A stretch of DNA of 13,592 bases from an uncultured Collinsella sp. (GTDB lineage Bacteria; Actinomycetota; Coriobacteriia; Coriobacteriales; Coriobacteriaceae), in contig UQTR01000061.1 in NCBI GenBank assembly GCA_900544065.1, positions 1 to 13,592 on the forward strand, read 5' to 3'. This document shows, one piece after another, positions 6,928 through 12,785 of this stretch. A model generated the notes under the pieces. That model saw only the letters and a list, made by a program, of their open reading frames with translations, had not been told where the DNA came from and did not search any database. The translations under genes were made by a program, and so were the position numbers. Position 1 is the first letter of the stretch. Each line of letters begins with the position of its first letter.

Positions 6928-6982
6928 TGTACATCAGCCTCCAAAAGCGACATTTTTCGGCATCTTTGGTGGCTGGTGTACA
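6928..6982. repeat. 55-bp imperfect palindrome
   Basis: TGTACATCAGCCTCCAAA (6928-6945) and TTTGGTGGCTGGTGTACA (6965-6982) pair at 16 of 18 positions around a 19-base centre that includes CATTTTTCGG. Both ends are TGTACA. It lies in the divergent gap between the phosphatidyltransferase cluster and the immunity module. No U-tract follows, so a simple terminator is unlikely. The outer ends are precise, as in a dispersed repeat or a large operator. Confidence 0.75.
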
Positions 6983-7104
6983 CGTTTTGATTCGGTGATT
7001 ACATCGATCGGGAAAGTTGTTGCTTTAAGCAAATGCGTGCGGGTCGAGATTGGCTGGCGCCAAAAGAGCCCAACGGCTGTTACGGCTTCGTTAGAAACGC
7101 GCCC

Positions 7105-7118
7105 CACCATGGATGGTG
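7105..7118. promoter_or_regulatory. Short inverted repeat, possible operator of the immunity operon
   Basis: CACCAT and ATGGTG are exact inverted copies separated by GG, about 70 bases before the ATPase start. The two-base gap makes a hairpin poor but fits a dimeric regulator site. I could not identify a convincing -35/-10 pair between 6983 and 7186, so the operon's promoter is not placed. Between the palindrome ending at 6982 and this site I see only another short inverted repeat, TTGCTTTAAGCAA, at 7020-7032. Confidence 0.3.
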
Positions 7119-7134
7119 AACCCGAAAGGTAAGA

Positions 7135-7163
7135 CGCGCGGGCACGGTGAATCGGCCCGCGCG
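7135..7163 (+). promoter_or_regulatory. G+C-rich leader hairpin before the ABC operon
   Basis: CGCGCGGGC (7135-7143) and GCCCGCGCG (7155-7163) form a perfect, all-G/C 9-bp stem around an 11-base loop. It ends eight bases before the ribosome binding site GAGAAAGGAT (7171-7180). With no U-tract it is not an intrinsic terminator. In a 5' leader it could affect transcript stability or ribosome access. Confidence 0.45.
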
Positions 7164-7186
7164 CCCGGAAGAGAAAGGATAAACCC

Positions 7187-7915
7187 ATGGGTTACATGCT
7201 CGAGACGCGCGGGCTCACCAAGCGCTTCGGCCGCGGCGACCAGGCGCAGGACGCCGTGGCCGACGTGAGCCTTCATATCCGCGAGGGCGAGGTGTACGGG
7301 CTGCTCGGTCCCAACGGCGCCGGCAAGTCGACAACGCTCAAGATGATCTGCGGGATGCTGCGGCCGACGGCCGGGGAGATCCTCTTTGCCGGGCACGCCT
7401 GGCGCCGCGAGGACCTCTACGCAATCGGCAGCCTCATCGAGGAGGCGCCGCTCTACCCCAACCTCACCGCGCGCGAGAACCTGCGCGTGCGCACCACGCT
7501 GCTGGGCCTTCCCGAGAGCCGCATAGATGAGGTGCTCGCCACCGTGGACCTCGCGGACACCGGGAAGAAGCGCGCCGGGCGCTTCTCGATGGGCATGCGG
7601 CAGCGCCTGGGGCTCGCGCTGGCGCTGATCGCCCGGCCACGCCTGCTCGTGCTCGACGAGCCCACCAACGGCCTCGACCCCATCGGCATCGAGGAGCTGC
7701 GCGACCAGATCCGCGGCTTCGCGGCGGCGGGTACGACGGTGATCGTCTCGAGCCACATCCTCTCCGAGGTGCAGCAGATGGCGGACACCATCGGCATCAT
7801 CTGCGGGGGGCGCCTCGCCTACGAGGATGCGCTTCGGCCCGGGCAGGACCTCGAGGAGCTTTTCATGAGCTTCTGCCGGGAAGGGCGACGAGCGCGCGGG
7901 GAGGTGGCGGCATGA
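7187..7915 (+). CDS. Lantibiotic-immunity type ABC transporter, ATP-binding subunit (LanF)
   Basis: A 242-residue cytosolic ATPase of the NisF/EpiF/MutF type, expected to drive export of lantibiotic or similar peptides from the membrane. Walker A GPNGAGKST is at 41-49. The Q-loop position is occupied by glutamates (GSLIEEAPLYPNLT, E85-E86), the E-loop known as a mark of LanF proteins. The signature reads FSMGMRQR (133-140), Walker B LLVLDEPTNGLDP is at 153-165, and the switch histidine is H190 in SSHILSEVQQ. The start at 7187 follows AAAGGA with good spacing; an ATG three codons later is possible. The stop overlaps the next start by four bases (ATGA), as in a coupled operon. The high G+C content and codon use contrast with the genes to the left. 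Confidence 0.93.
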   Translation: MGYMLETRGLTKRFGRGDQAQDAVADVSLHIREGEVYGLLGPNGAGKSTTLKMICGMLRPTAGEILFAGHAWRREDLYAIGSLIEEAPLYPNLTARENLRVRTTLLGLPESRIDEVLATVDLADTGKKRAGRFSMGMRQRLGLALALIARPRLLVLDEPTNGLDPIGIEELRDQIRGFAAAGTTVIVSSHILSEVQQMADTIGIICGGRLAYEDALRPGQDLEELFMSFCREGRRARGEVAA

Positions 7916-8682
7916 CGGGCGAGAAAGGCGGCCTGCTCGCGGGCCTGCGCGCCGAGGCCCTGAAGTCGCGCCACGCGGCGCCGGTTCGCCTGGCCGTGCT
8001 CATGGCGCTGCCGATGCCGCTGCTCGGCGCGATGCCCTACCGGGGCGTGCAGATCTTCAGCGCGTGGAACTACTGGTACGCGCTCTTCCTGCCCGTGTCT
8101 CTCTCGCTCGTGGTGGCGTGCGTCGCGCGGGCGGACGCTCGCACGCGGATGCGGGGGCTTCTGGGCCTGGGCTTCCCGCTCGGGCGCGCCTGGTGGGCCA
8201 AGGCGCTCTGGTGCCTCGCGCTCTGCGCGCTCTCGAACCTCGTGGTCTTCGGCATCTACCTCGCGGGATCGGCGTTCTCCTCGCAGGGCCTCACGGCCGC
8301 GGGCACGCTCACGATGCTCCTCTGCGCGCTCGCCAACACGGTGACCGCGGCGTGGATGATCCCCGCAGGGCTCTTCCTCACGGCGCGGCTCGGCATGCTC
8401 GCGGGCATCCTCTGCCCGCTCGCCGCGCAACTCGTAGGTGGGTTCGCCTGGTCGTTGGTGCCGCTGCCGCAGCTCTTTCCGCCGTCGGCGAACATGGTCA
8501 TCCCCACGAGCTTCATCCCCGTGCTGCCGAGCGGCGAGCCGCTCGCGGCGGACATGGCGCTCGGCGGGGCGCTCATGGCGGACGGCATGCTCACGCTGGC
8601 GGGCCTTGCGGTCTGCGCGCTCGCGTTCGCCGCGCTCACGGCGGCGGGCGCGGCCTGGTTCGCGCGCTCCGAGGAGAGGTGA
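7912..8682 (+). CDS. Lantibiotic-immunity ABC permease, MutE/EpiE-like (LanE)
   Basis: A 256-residue integral membrane protein with about six hydrophobic segments (around residues 26-42, 55-72, 80-95, 99-122, 128-150, 155-175 and a last one near 225-250). The early block EALKSRHAAP, followed by a segment with SAWNYWYALFLPVSLSL, is like permeases of the MutE/EpiE/SpaE immunity family. Together with the next permease it should form the transmembrane channel for the LanF ATPase. Start and stop both overlap neighbours (ATGA with the ATPase gene, TGATG with the next permease). Assignment to E rather than G rests on gene order and this N-terminal pattern, so it is less certain than the general permease call. 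Confidence 0.85.
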   Translation: MTGEKGGLLAGLRAEALKSRHAAPVRLAVLMALPMPLLGAMPYRGVQIFSAWNYWYALFLPVSLSLVVACVARADARTRMRGLLGLGFPLGRAWWAKALWCLALCALSNLVVFGIYLAGSAFSSQGLTAAGTLTMLLCALANTVTAAWMIPAGLFLTARLGMLAGILCPLAAQLVGGFAWSLVPLPQLFPPSANMVIPTSFIPVLPSGEPLAADMALGGALMADGMLTLAGLAVCALAFAALTAAGAAWFARSEER

Positions 8683-9497
8683 TGGCCATGACACGACTCT
8701 CCGACCCGACGCCGCGCATGACTCTCCCGCGGGCCCTGCTCTCCGAGGCCCTGCGCCTGGCGCGCTCCCCGCTCACGGCGGTGCACCTCGTCTGCGGCCT
8801 GGCAGCCGGTCTTGCCTGCGGCGAGTACTTCTCCGTAACCCGATGGGACCCGGCGCTGGGCGCGGACGCCTACGCCCAGTTCCTCGGCGCCCTCATGCCG
8901 CTCATGTCCGCCATCGTCTGTGGGCTCGCCGTGGACGACGAGCGCGCTGCCGGGCGTCTCGCCAACCTCACGGCGGTCCCCTCGCGCGGGCGCGCCGTCG
9001 CGGCGAAGCTACTCGCCCTTGCGGCGCTCGGCGCGGGCGCGCTGGCCGTGGCGCTTGGCGTGTTCGGGGCCGTGCTCGCCGTTGCCGGGCGCCTGCCGCT
9101 CGGGCCCGCTCCGCTTTCGGCCGCCTGGGCGGGCATCGTGCTGGGCAGCCTGCCCCTCTACGCGCTGGGGCTCGGCGTGGCCCTGCGCCTCGGCCGCAAC
9201 GCCGCCATCGGCGCCGGCGCGGCGGGTATGCTCCTCGCGTTCTTCTCAGTGGGCGGACTTGCGCACGGCCTCATGACCGGCGAGCTCACCGGTGCCCTGG
9301 CGACGCCCCTGAGCTGGGTGCCGCTCGCCTGGCCCGCGCGCCTGGGGTCGCTCGGGGTGGAGGCCTTCATCGACGCAGCACGCGTGGCGGGCCCTCTCCT
9401 CACGACTGCGCTCGCTGGCCTCGTGCTCACCCTGTTAGCCGACGCCGTCCTTCTCGCCTGGTTCTGCCGCTTCGAGGACGGGAGGGCGGATGCGTAG
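8682..9497 (+). CDS. Lantibiotic-immunity ABC permease, MutG-like (LanG)
   Basis: A 271-residue membrane protein with six hydrophobic segments. The N-terminal half shows LLSEALRLARSPLTAVHLVCG, then YAQFLGALMPLMSAIVCGLAVDDERAAGRLANL, a layout typical of ABC-2 like immunity permeases. It forms the second half of the transporter. The ATG at 8682 overlaps the previous stop by one base and has GAGGAG at 8671-8676; an ATG at 8688, with GAGAGG eight bases away, is an equally possible start. The 3' end overlaps the next gene by eight bases. In this G+C-rich DNA the same frame stays open far upstream, which is not coding. Confidence 0.83.
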   Translation: MAMTRLSDPTPRMTLPRALLSEALRLARSPLTAVHLVCGLAAGLACGEYFSVTRWDPALGADAYAQFLGALMPLMSAIVCGLAVDDERAAGRLANLTAVPSRGRAVAAKLLALAALGAGALAVALGVFGAVLAVAGRLPLGPAPLSAAWAGIVLGSLPLYALGLGVALRLGRNAAIGAGAAGMLLAFFSVGGLAHGLMTGELTGALATPLSWVPLAWPARLGSLGVEAFIDAARVAGPLLTTALAGLVLTLLADAVLLAWFCRFEDGRADA

Positions 9498-9891
9498 GAG
9501 GCCGCTCGCCGCCATGCTCGTCCTCCTCTCCGCAGCGCTCGTCCTGGGCGGGAATGCCCTGCTCGACGCCGGCTGGGGGTCGGCGCTGCGCTCGATCACC
9601 GACCGCGTGCTGCCCAACCCTGAGATAGCCATGTGGGCGCCCGCGCCCGAGCCCGGCAGCCACGCGAGCTCCTACGCCGACGCCACTGGGGCGGGGGCAA
9701 ACTACGTCTACCTGGTGGACGCGGCGGACGACAGAGGCAAAGTCCGAGAGCTCCAGCTCATCTTCTTCGGGCGGGAGTCGGACGGCGAGGGCTGGCTCGA
9801 GATCGAGGCGCGCGGCGGCTCGGGTGTGCGCTACCGCGCGTGCGACGCGGCCGAGGCGCCCGCGGCTTCGCGCAGGGCTCTGGACCGCTGA
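9490..9891 (+). CDS. YxeA family (DUF1093) secreted or lipid-anchored-like protein
   Basis: A 133-residue protein. Residues 1-22 (MRRRPLAAMLVLLSAALVLG) form a signal peptide or membrane anchor without a lipobox cysteine. The mature part has the YxeA pattern: Y-x-Y-L followed by a D/G turn (NYVYLVDAADDRGKVRELQLIFFG), then a GxWLEIEARGGSGVRY strand pair and a final helix. YxeA-like proteins are often found beside bacitracin- or lantibiotic-type ABC exporters, but their biochemical role is not established. The start at 9490 has GGGAGG just upstream and overlaps the permease gene by eight bases, so it belongs to the operon. It may assist peptide sensing or shield the membrane surface, which is inference only. 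Confidence 0.7.
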   Translation: MRRRPLAAMLVLLSAALVLGGNALLDAGWGSALRSITDRVLPNPEIAMWAPAPEPGSHASSYADATGAGANYVYLVDAADDRGKVRELQLIFFGRESDGEGWLEIEARGGSGVRYRACDAAEAPAASRRALDR

Positions 9892-9922
9892 GCGCGGCGC
9901 TAGTACAATTCCGACGAGAATT
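9881..9922 (+). promoter_or_regulatory. Candidate internal promoter and inverted repeat before the response regulator
   Basis: TGGACC (9881-9886) and TACAAT (9904-9909) are 17 bp apart, just before the response regulator gene. AATTC (9907-9911) and GAATT (9918-9922) form a small inverted repeat over the -10 and expected start of transcription. This would let the two-component genes be expressed without the transporter, possibly under autoregulation. Confidence 0.4.
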
Positions 9923-9936
9923 TCAGGAGGTCGAAC

Positions 9937-10599
9937 ATGGCGAGGATACTGGCAGTGGATGATGAACGGGCGATCCTCGACGCGCTCGCGCGCGTCCTCG
10001 GCCGCGACGGCCATGAGGTCGTCAGGGCGACGGACCCGACGTCGGTCCCGGGGATGGACCTCTCGCGCTTCGACCTCGTGCTCTGCGACGTCATGATGCC
10101 GGGGCTCGACGGCTTCGAGCTCGTGCGGCAGATCCGCCCGGACTTCGACGGGCCCATCGTCTTCCTGACCGCGCGCGTGGCCGAGGAGGATGCCGTGGCC
10201 GCCTACGGCCTGGGCGCCGACGACTACGTCCGCAAGCCCTTCGGGGCCGCGGAACTGCGCGCCAAGGTCGCGGCCCATCTGCGCCGTGAGCGCCGGCCGC
10301 GCTCGCACGCCCTCTCCTTCGGGGAGGTGCGGATCGACCTCGGGGCGCGCGGTCTCGCGGTGGGCGGCGAGGCCGTGCCGCTCACGCCCACCGAGTACGC
10401 CATCTGCGAATACCTCGCCCGCCACCCCGGGCAGGTCATGAGCCGCGCGCAGATACGCGAGGCGGTGCTCGGCTGGGAGAGCGACGCCGACGACGCGGCC
10501 ATATCCATGCAGGTCAGCCGCGCCCGGAGGAAACTCTCCGAGGCCGGCGCCGATCCGATCGCGACCGTCTGGGGGATGGGGTACAAGTGGCAGCTCTGA
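9937..10599 (+). CDS. OmpR-family response regulator (LanR-like)
   Basis: A 220-residue cytosolic transcription factor. The receiver domain (1-118) has the acidic pair D8-D9, phosphoacceptor D51 in LVLCDVMMPGLDG, T78 and K100 (DYVRKPF). The C-terminal winged helix (about 125-220) shows LTPTEYAICEYLARHPGQVMSRAQI and ends with VWGMGYKWQL. It should be phosphorylated by the next-encoded kinase and regulate the upstream transporter operon, as CprR and NisR do. The start follows AGGAGG with good spacing, 45 bases after the YxeA-like gene, in a gap that holds a candidate promoter. Confidence 0.94.
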   Translation: MARILAVDDERAILDALARVLGRDGHEVVRATDPTSVPGMDLSRFDLVLCDVMMPGLDGFELVRQIRPDFDGPIVFLTARVAEEDAVAAYGLGADDYVRKPFGAAELRAKVAAHLRRERRPRSHALSFGEVRIDLGARGLAVGGEAVPLTPTEYAICEYLARHPGQVMSRAQIREAVLGWESDADDAAISMQVSRARRKLSEAGADPIATVWGMGYKWQL

Positions 10600-10625
10600 G
10601 GACTGGGGCGCGAGGTCGCGGGGGC

Positions 10626-12023
10626 ATGCCGCTCTCCTTCGTCATCGCGCGCTACTTCGCCTACGCGTTCGCGGCGGTCGCCACGGCGTGGTTCGCCTCG
10701 TTCATGGCGCTCTCCGCGGCGATCAACGCGGGCTTCGTCTACGAGGCAAGCTGGGGGCCGGCCAATGCGCGCGAGGTCGCGGAGGGCCTGGCGCGCGACG
10801 GCGTCTGCGGACAGCAGGACGTGCCGACGGCGTACCGCTACCTCATCCTAAATAAGGACGGATACGTGCTGATGACAGACCTCGAGGGCACGCGGCTCGA
10901 GGACGCAACGGAAATGGCCCGTGCGGCACTCGCCACGGATCCGGGCACAGTGGAGATCGAGGGCGGAGGCTCGGGCCTCACCTACGCCGCGTTCCCGCTC
11001 AAGGGCGGCGGGGCCTGCGCACTTGCCAGCGAGTACCTGCCGCAGTGGGTCTCGCGTGACCTCGCCGGCCTGCTTCCCAACCCGCAGAACCTCATGCTCG
11101 TCGGCGCCGCTGCGGGAAGCGCGCTCGCGCTCGCGCTCGTCGCGCGGCGCGCGAGCCGCGTGATCTCGCGCAAGATGGCGCCGCTCGCGGAGGCGGCGGG
11201 GCGCGTCGGCGCGGGGGAGCTCGACTTCGCGGTCGGCAGCACCAACGTGCGCGAGGTGAACGACGTCCTCGCCGCGATGGACGCCATGCGGGTCTCCCTC
11301 GCCGAGTCGCTCGAGGCCCGCTGGGCCGCGGAGCGGGGGCAGCGCGAGCAGATGGCGTCGCTCGCCCACGACCTCAAGACGCCGCTCACCGTGCTGCGCG
11401 CCAACGCCGACTTCGTGGCGGAGGAGTTGGAAGACGAGAATGACAGCGACCTCGCGGCCGCCGCGCGCGACATAGCCGGCAGTGTCGAAAGGCTCGACGG
11501 CTACGTGCGCCTGCTCATCGAGGCCTCGCGCGGGTCCGGCGGGGCGGAGAGGGCCCCCATGCGGCCGGCAGAGCTCTGCGAGCAGGTTCTCGCCGAGGCC
11601 GCCCAGATCGCCCGGGCGCGAGGCGTGACGCTCGACGCGGCCACGGGCCCTGCTGTCGCGGGCGCGCCCGAGGCCCCACTCGACCGAACCGCCCTGGCGC
11701 GAGCCGCCGCGAACCTTGTGGTCAACGCCGCCGAGCACGCGCGCTCGCGCGTGAATGTCTCCTGCGATGTCGCGGGCGGCCACCTCGTCATCGAGGTCGC
11801 CGACGACGGACCGGGCTTTTCTCCCGCCGCCCTCGAACGCGGCTGCGAGCGCCTCTTCACAGACGACTCGTCGCGCTCTTCGCGCGACGGAGGCCGCCAC
11901 TACGGGCTCGGCCTCCACGCCGCTTCCGAGGCCGCGAGCGCCCACGGGGGCTCCGTCTCGCTCGCCAACGGCCCCTCGGGCGGCGCGGTGGCCACCATCG
12001 CGGTCCCCCTGTGCGAGATCTGA
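10626..12023 (+). CDS. Sensor histidine kinase (LanK-like)
   Basis: A 465-residue inner-membrane kinase, partner of the preceding regulator. The first membrane helix is at about residues 6-34 and the second near 154-175; the roughly 120 residues between them form an extracytoplasmic sensor domain with two cysteines (61 and 131) that could form a disulfide. A HAMP linker follows. The H-box is SLAHDLKTPLTVLRA with H248, the N-box NLVVNAAEHA with N367, and the ATP lid DDGPG (393-397) and GRHYGLGL (423-430). The start is taken as ATG at 10626; a GTG at 10587, overlapping the regulator gene, would add 13 poorly hydrophobic residues. Such kinases detect lantibiotics or host peptides; the inducing ligand here is unknown. 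It is the last gene of the module. Confidence 0.92.
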   Translation: MPLSFVIARYFAYAFAAVATAWFASFMALSAAINAGFVYEASWGPANAREVAEGLARDGVCGQQDVPTAYRYLILNKDGYVLMTDLEGTRLEDATEMARAALATDPGTVEIEGGGSGLTYAAFPLKGGGACALASEYLPQWVSRDLAGLLPNPQNLMLVGAAAGSALALALVARRASRVISRKMAPLAEAAGRVGAGELDFAVGSTNVREVNDVLAAMDAMRVSLAESLEARWAAERGQREQMASLAHDLKTPLTVLRANADFVAEELEDENDSDLAAAARDIAGSVERLDGYVRLLIEASRGSGGAERAPMRPAELCEQVLAEAAQIARARGVTLDAATGPAVAGAPEAPLDRTALARAAANLVVNAAEHARSRVNVSCDVAGGHLVIEVADDGPGFSPAALERGCERLFTDDSSRSSRDGGRHYGLGLHAASEAASAHGGSVSLANGPSGGAVATIAVPLCEI

Positions 12024-12133
12024 CGACTTCCTCGATGTTTACCTCGACTGCGATATGTCGCTCGCCGAGGCCGCGACGAGATGGTGTTGCGTCTGCCCCA
12101 TTTGGTGCTTCTAGCTCAAATTTGATCTGATGT

Positions 12134-12167
12134 AAGGCCCGTGCAATCCTGCATGGGCCTTTCTTTT
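12134..12167 (+). terminator. Terminator of the immunity and two-component operon
   Basis: AAGGCCCGTGC (12134-12144) and GCATGGGCCTT (12151-12161) form an 11-bp stem (one G-T wobble) around AATCCT, followed by TTCTTTT. It lies 110 bases after the kinase stop. The stretch between holds no gene that I recognise. Confidence 0.9.
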
Positions 12168-12590
12168 GGCAATTGCTCGACCGATTCGTGGCTTGAAACA
12201 CAAATAATCGAGTTAAGGAGACATGGGGTCATACAGCGGCTCTCAGGGCGCCTGCCGCACTCCCCCCCATTGCCTCTGCTGCGTTCTCGTATAGAGACTA
12301 TCCCGTTTGGCATATCGTTGCAATCGCCCACTTGTCCACCGATCAAGTGAACTGCTGGAATAAATACAGCGACACGCTTGTTCGTTACAGTCGCTATATC
12401 TGTGTAAATCGCCGCGATAAATACAGCCTGTACTCGGCTGTATACCAGCTACGCGTATGTAGATTCACATCGCGTTAATAAATCGGCTCAAGCGTGTGCA
12501 AAACGCGCAAGTAGCCGCAAAAGGCGATTATCGCGTAGGTAGATTATTGGCACCCTGTTGCCTAATCAAAATTAAGCAATTGCTTAAAAC
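12168..12590. other. Noncoding stretch rich in inverted repeats
   Basis: I see no convincing gene here. It contains several potential stems: CACTTG/CAAGTG near 12330-12350; TACAGCGAC (12365-12373) with GTCGCTATA (12390-12398), one mismatch; ATACAGCC (12421-12428) with GGCTGTAT (12436-12443), perfect; ACGCGTATGT (12451-12460) with ACATCGCGT (12467-12475), one bulge; and GCGTGT/ACGCGC (12492-12508) inside GGCT/AGCC (12485-12516). The 11-mer ATAAATACAGC occurs at 12360-12370 and 12417-12427, each time as the left arm of a stem. It could hold an RNA gene, a set of regulator sites or decayed DNA. Confidence 0.4.
12572..12587. repeat. Perfect 16-bp palindrome
   Basis: TTAAGCAATTGCTTAA is fully self-complementary with no spacer, and lies just beyond the tRNA-Pro terminator. 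Having no loop, it is more likely a protein site, or chance in A/T-rich DNA, than an RNA hairpin. Confidence 0.6.
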
Positions 12591-12619
12591 AAAAAGGTCA
12601 GGCACTAGGTGCCTGACCT
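12590..12619 (-). terminator. Terminator of the tRNA-Pro transcript
   Basis: Read on the - strand, AGGTCAGGCAC and GTGCCTGACCT form a perfect 11-bp stem around CTA, followed directly by TTTTTG. It starts ten bases after the tRNA 3' end. A perfect stem plus U-tract makes this a strong intrinsic terminator. Confidence 0.92.
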
Positions 12620-12628
12620 GCAAACTTC

Positions 12629-12705
<77 letters not shown>

Positions 12706-12785
12706 AAGCTTTTGTTTGTTGCTCTGCTCTCGCTCGCAACAGGGAGTATATTAACCCGAAACTTTAGACTTGTGCAAGAACTTTT

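Noticed and set aside
8064..8681. Upstream extension of the second permease frame through the first permease gene.
   Set aside because: Stop codons are rare in G+C-rich DNA; the extension is arginine-rich and nonmembrane, and overlapping start signals at 8682-8690 fit the real gene.
7819..8694. Long - strand open frame of about 290 codons opposite the permease gene, rich in Arg and Glu.
   Set aside because: It is antisense to a well-supported permease gene and its composition is that of reverse-complemented G+C-rich coding DNA; there is no domain. The same applies to the - strand frames at 9427-10425 and 10848-11945.
12223..12294. A 23-residue frame ending in a cysteine-rich stretch (CRTPPHCLCC), preceded by TTAAGGAG, considered as a lantibiotic-like peptide near the immunity module.
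   Set aside because: The Shine-Dalgarno sequence is only two bases from the ATG, there is no leader region or GG/FNLD-type motif, no modification enzyme is nearby, and a homopolymer C run passes through it. It is probably chance.
12116..12346. - strand open frame of 76 codons across the operon terminator.
   Set aside because: It runs through a strong terminator hairpin, has no good ribosome binding site, and resembles no family I know.
12360..12516. CRISPR-like array, because of repeated short units.
   Set aside because: Only one 11-mer is repeated, and only twice; there are no regular repeats and spacers and no cas genes.
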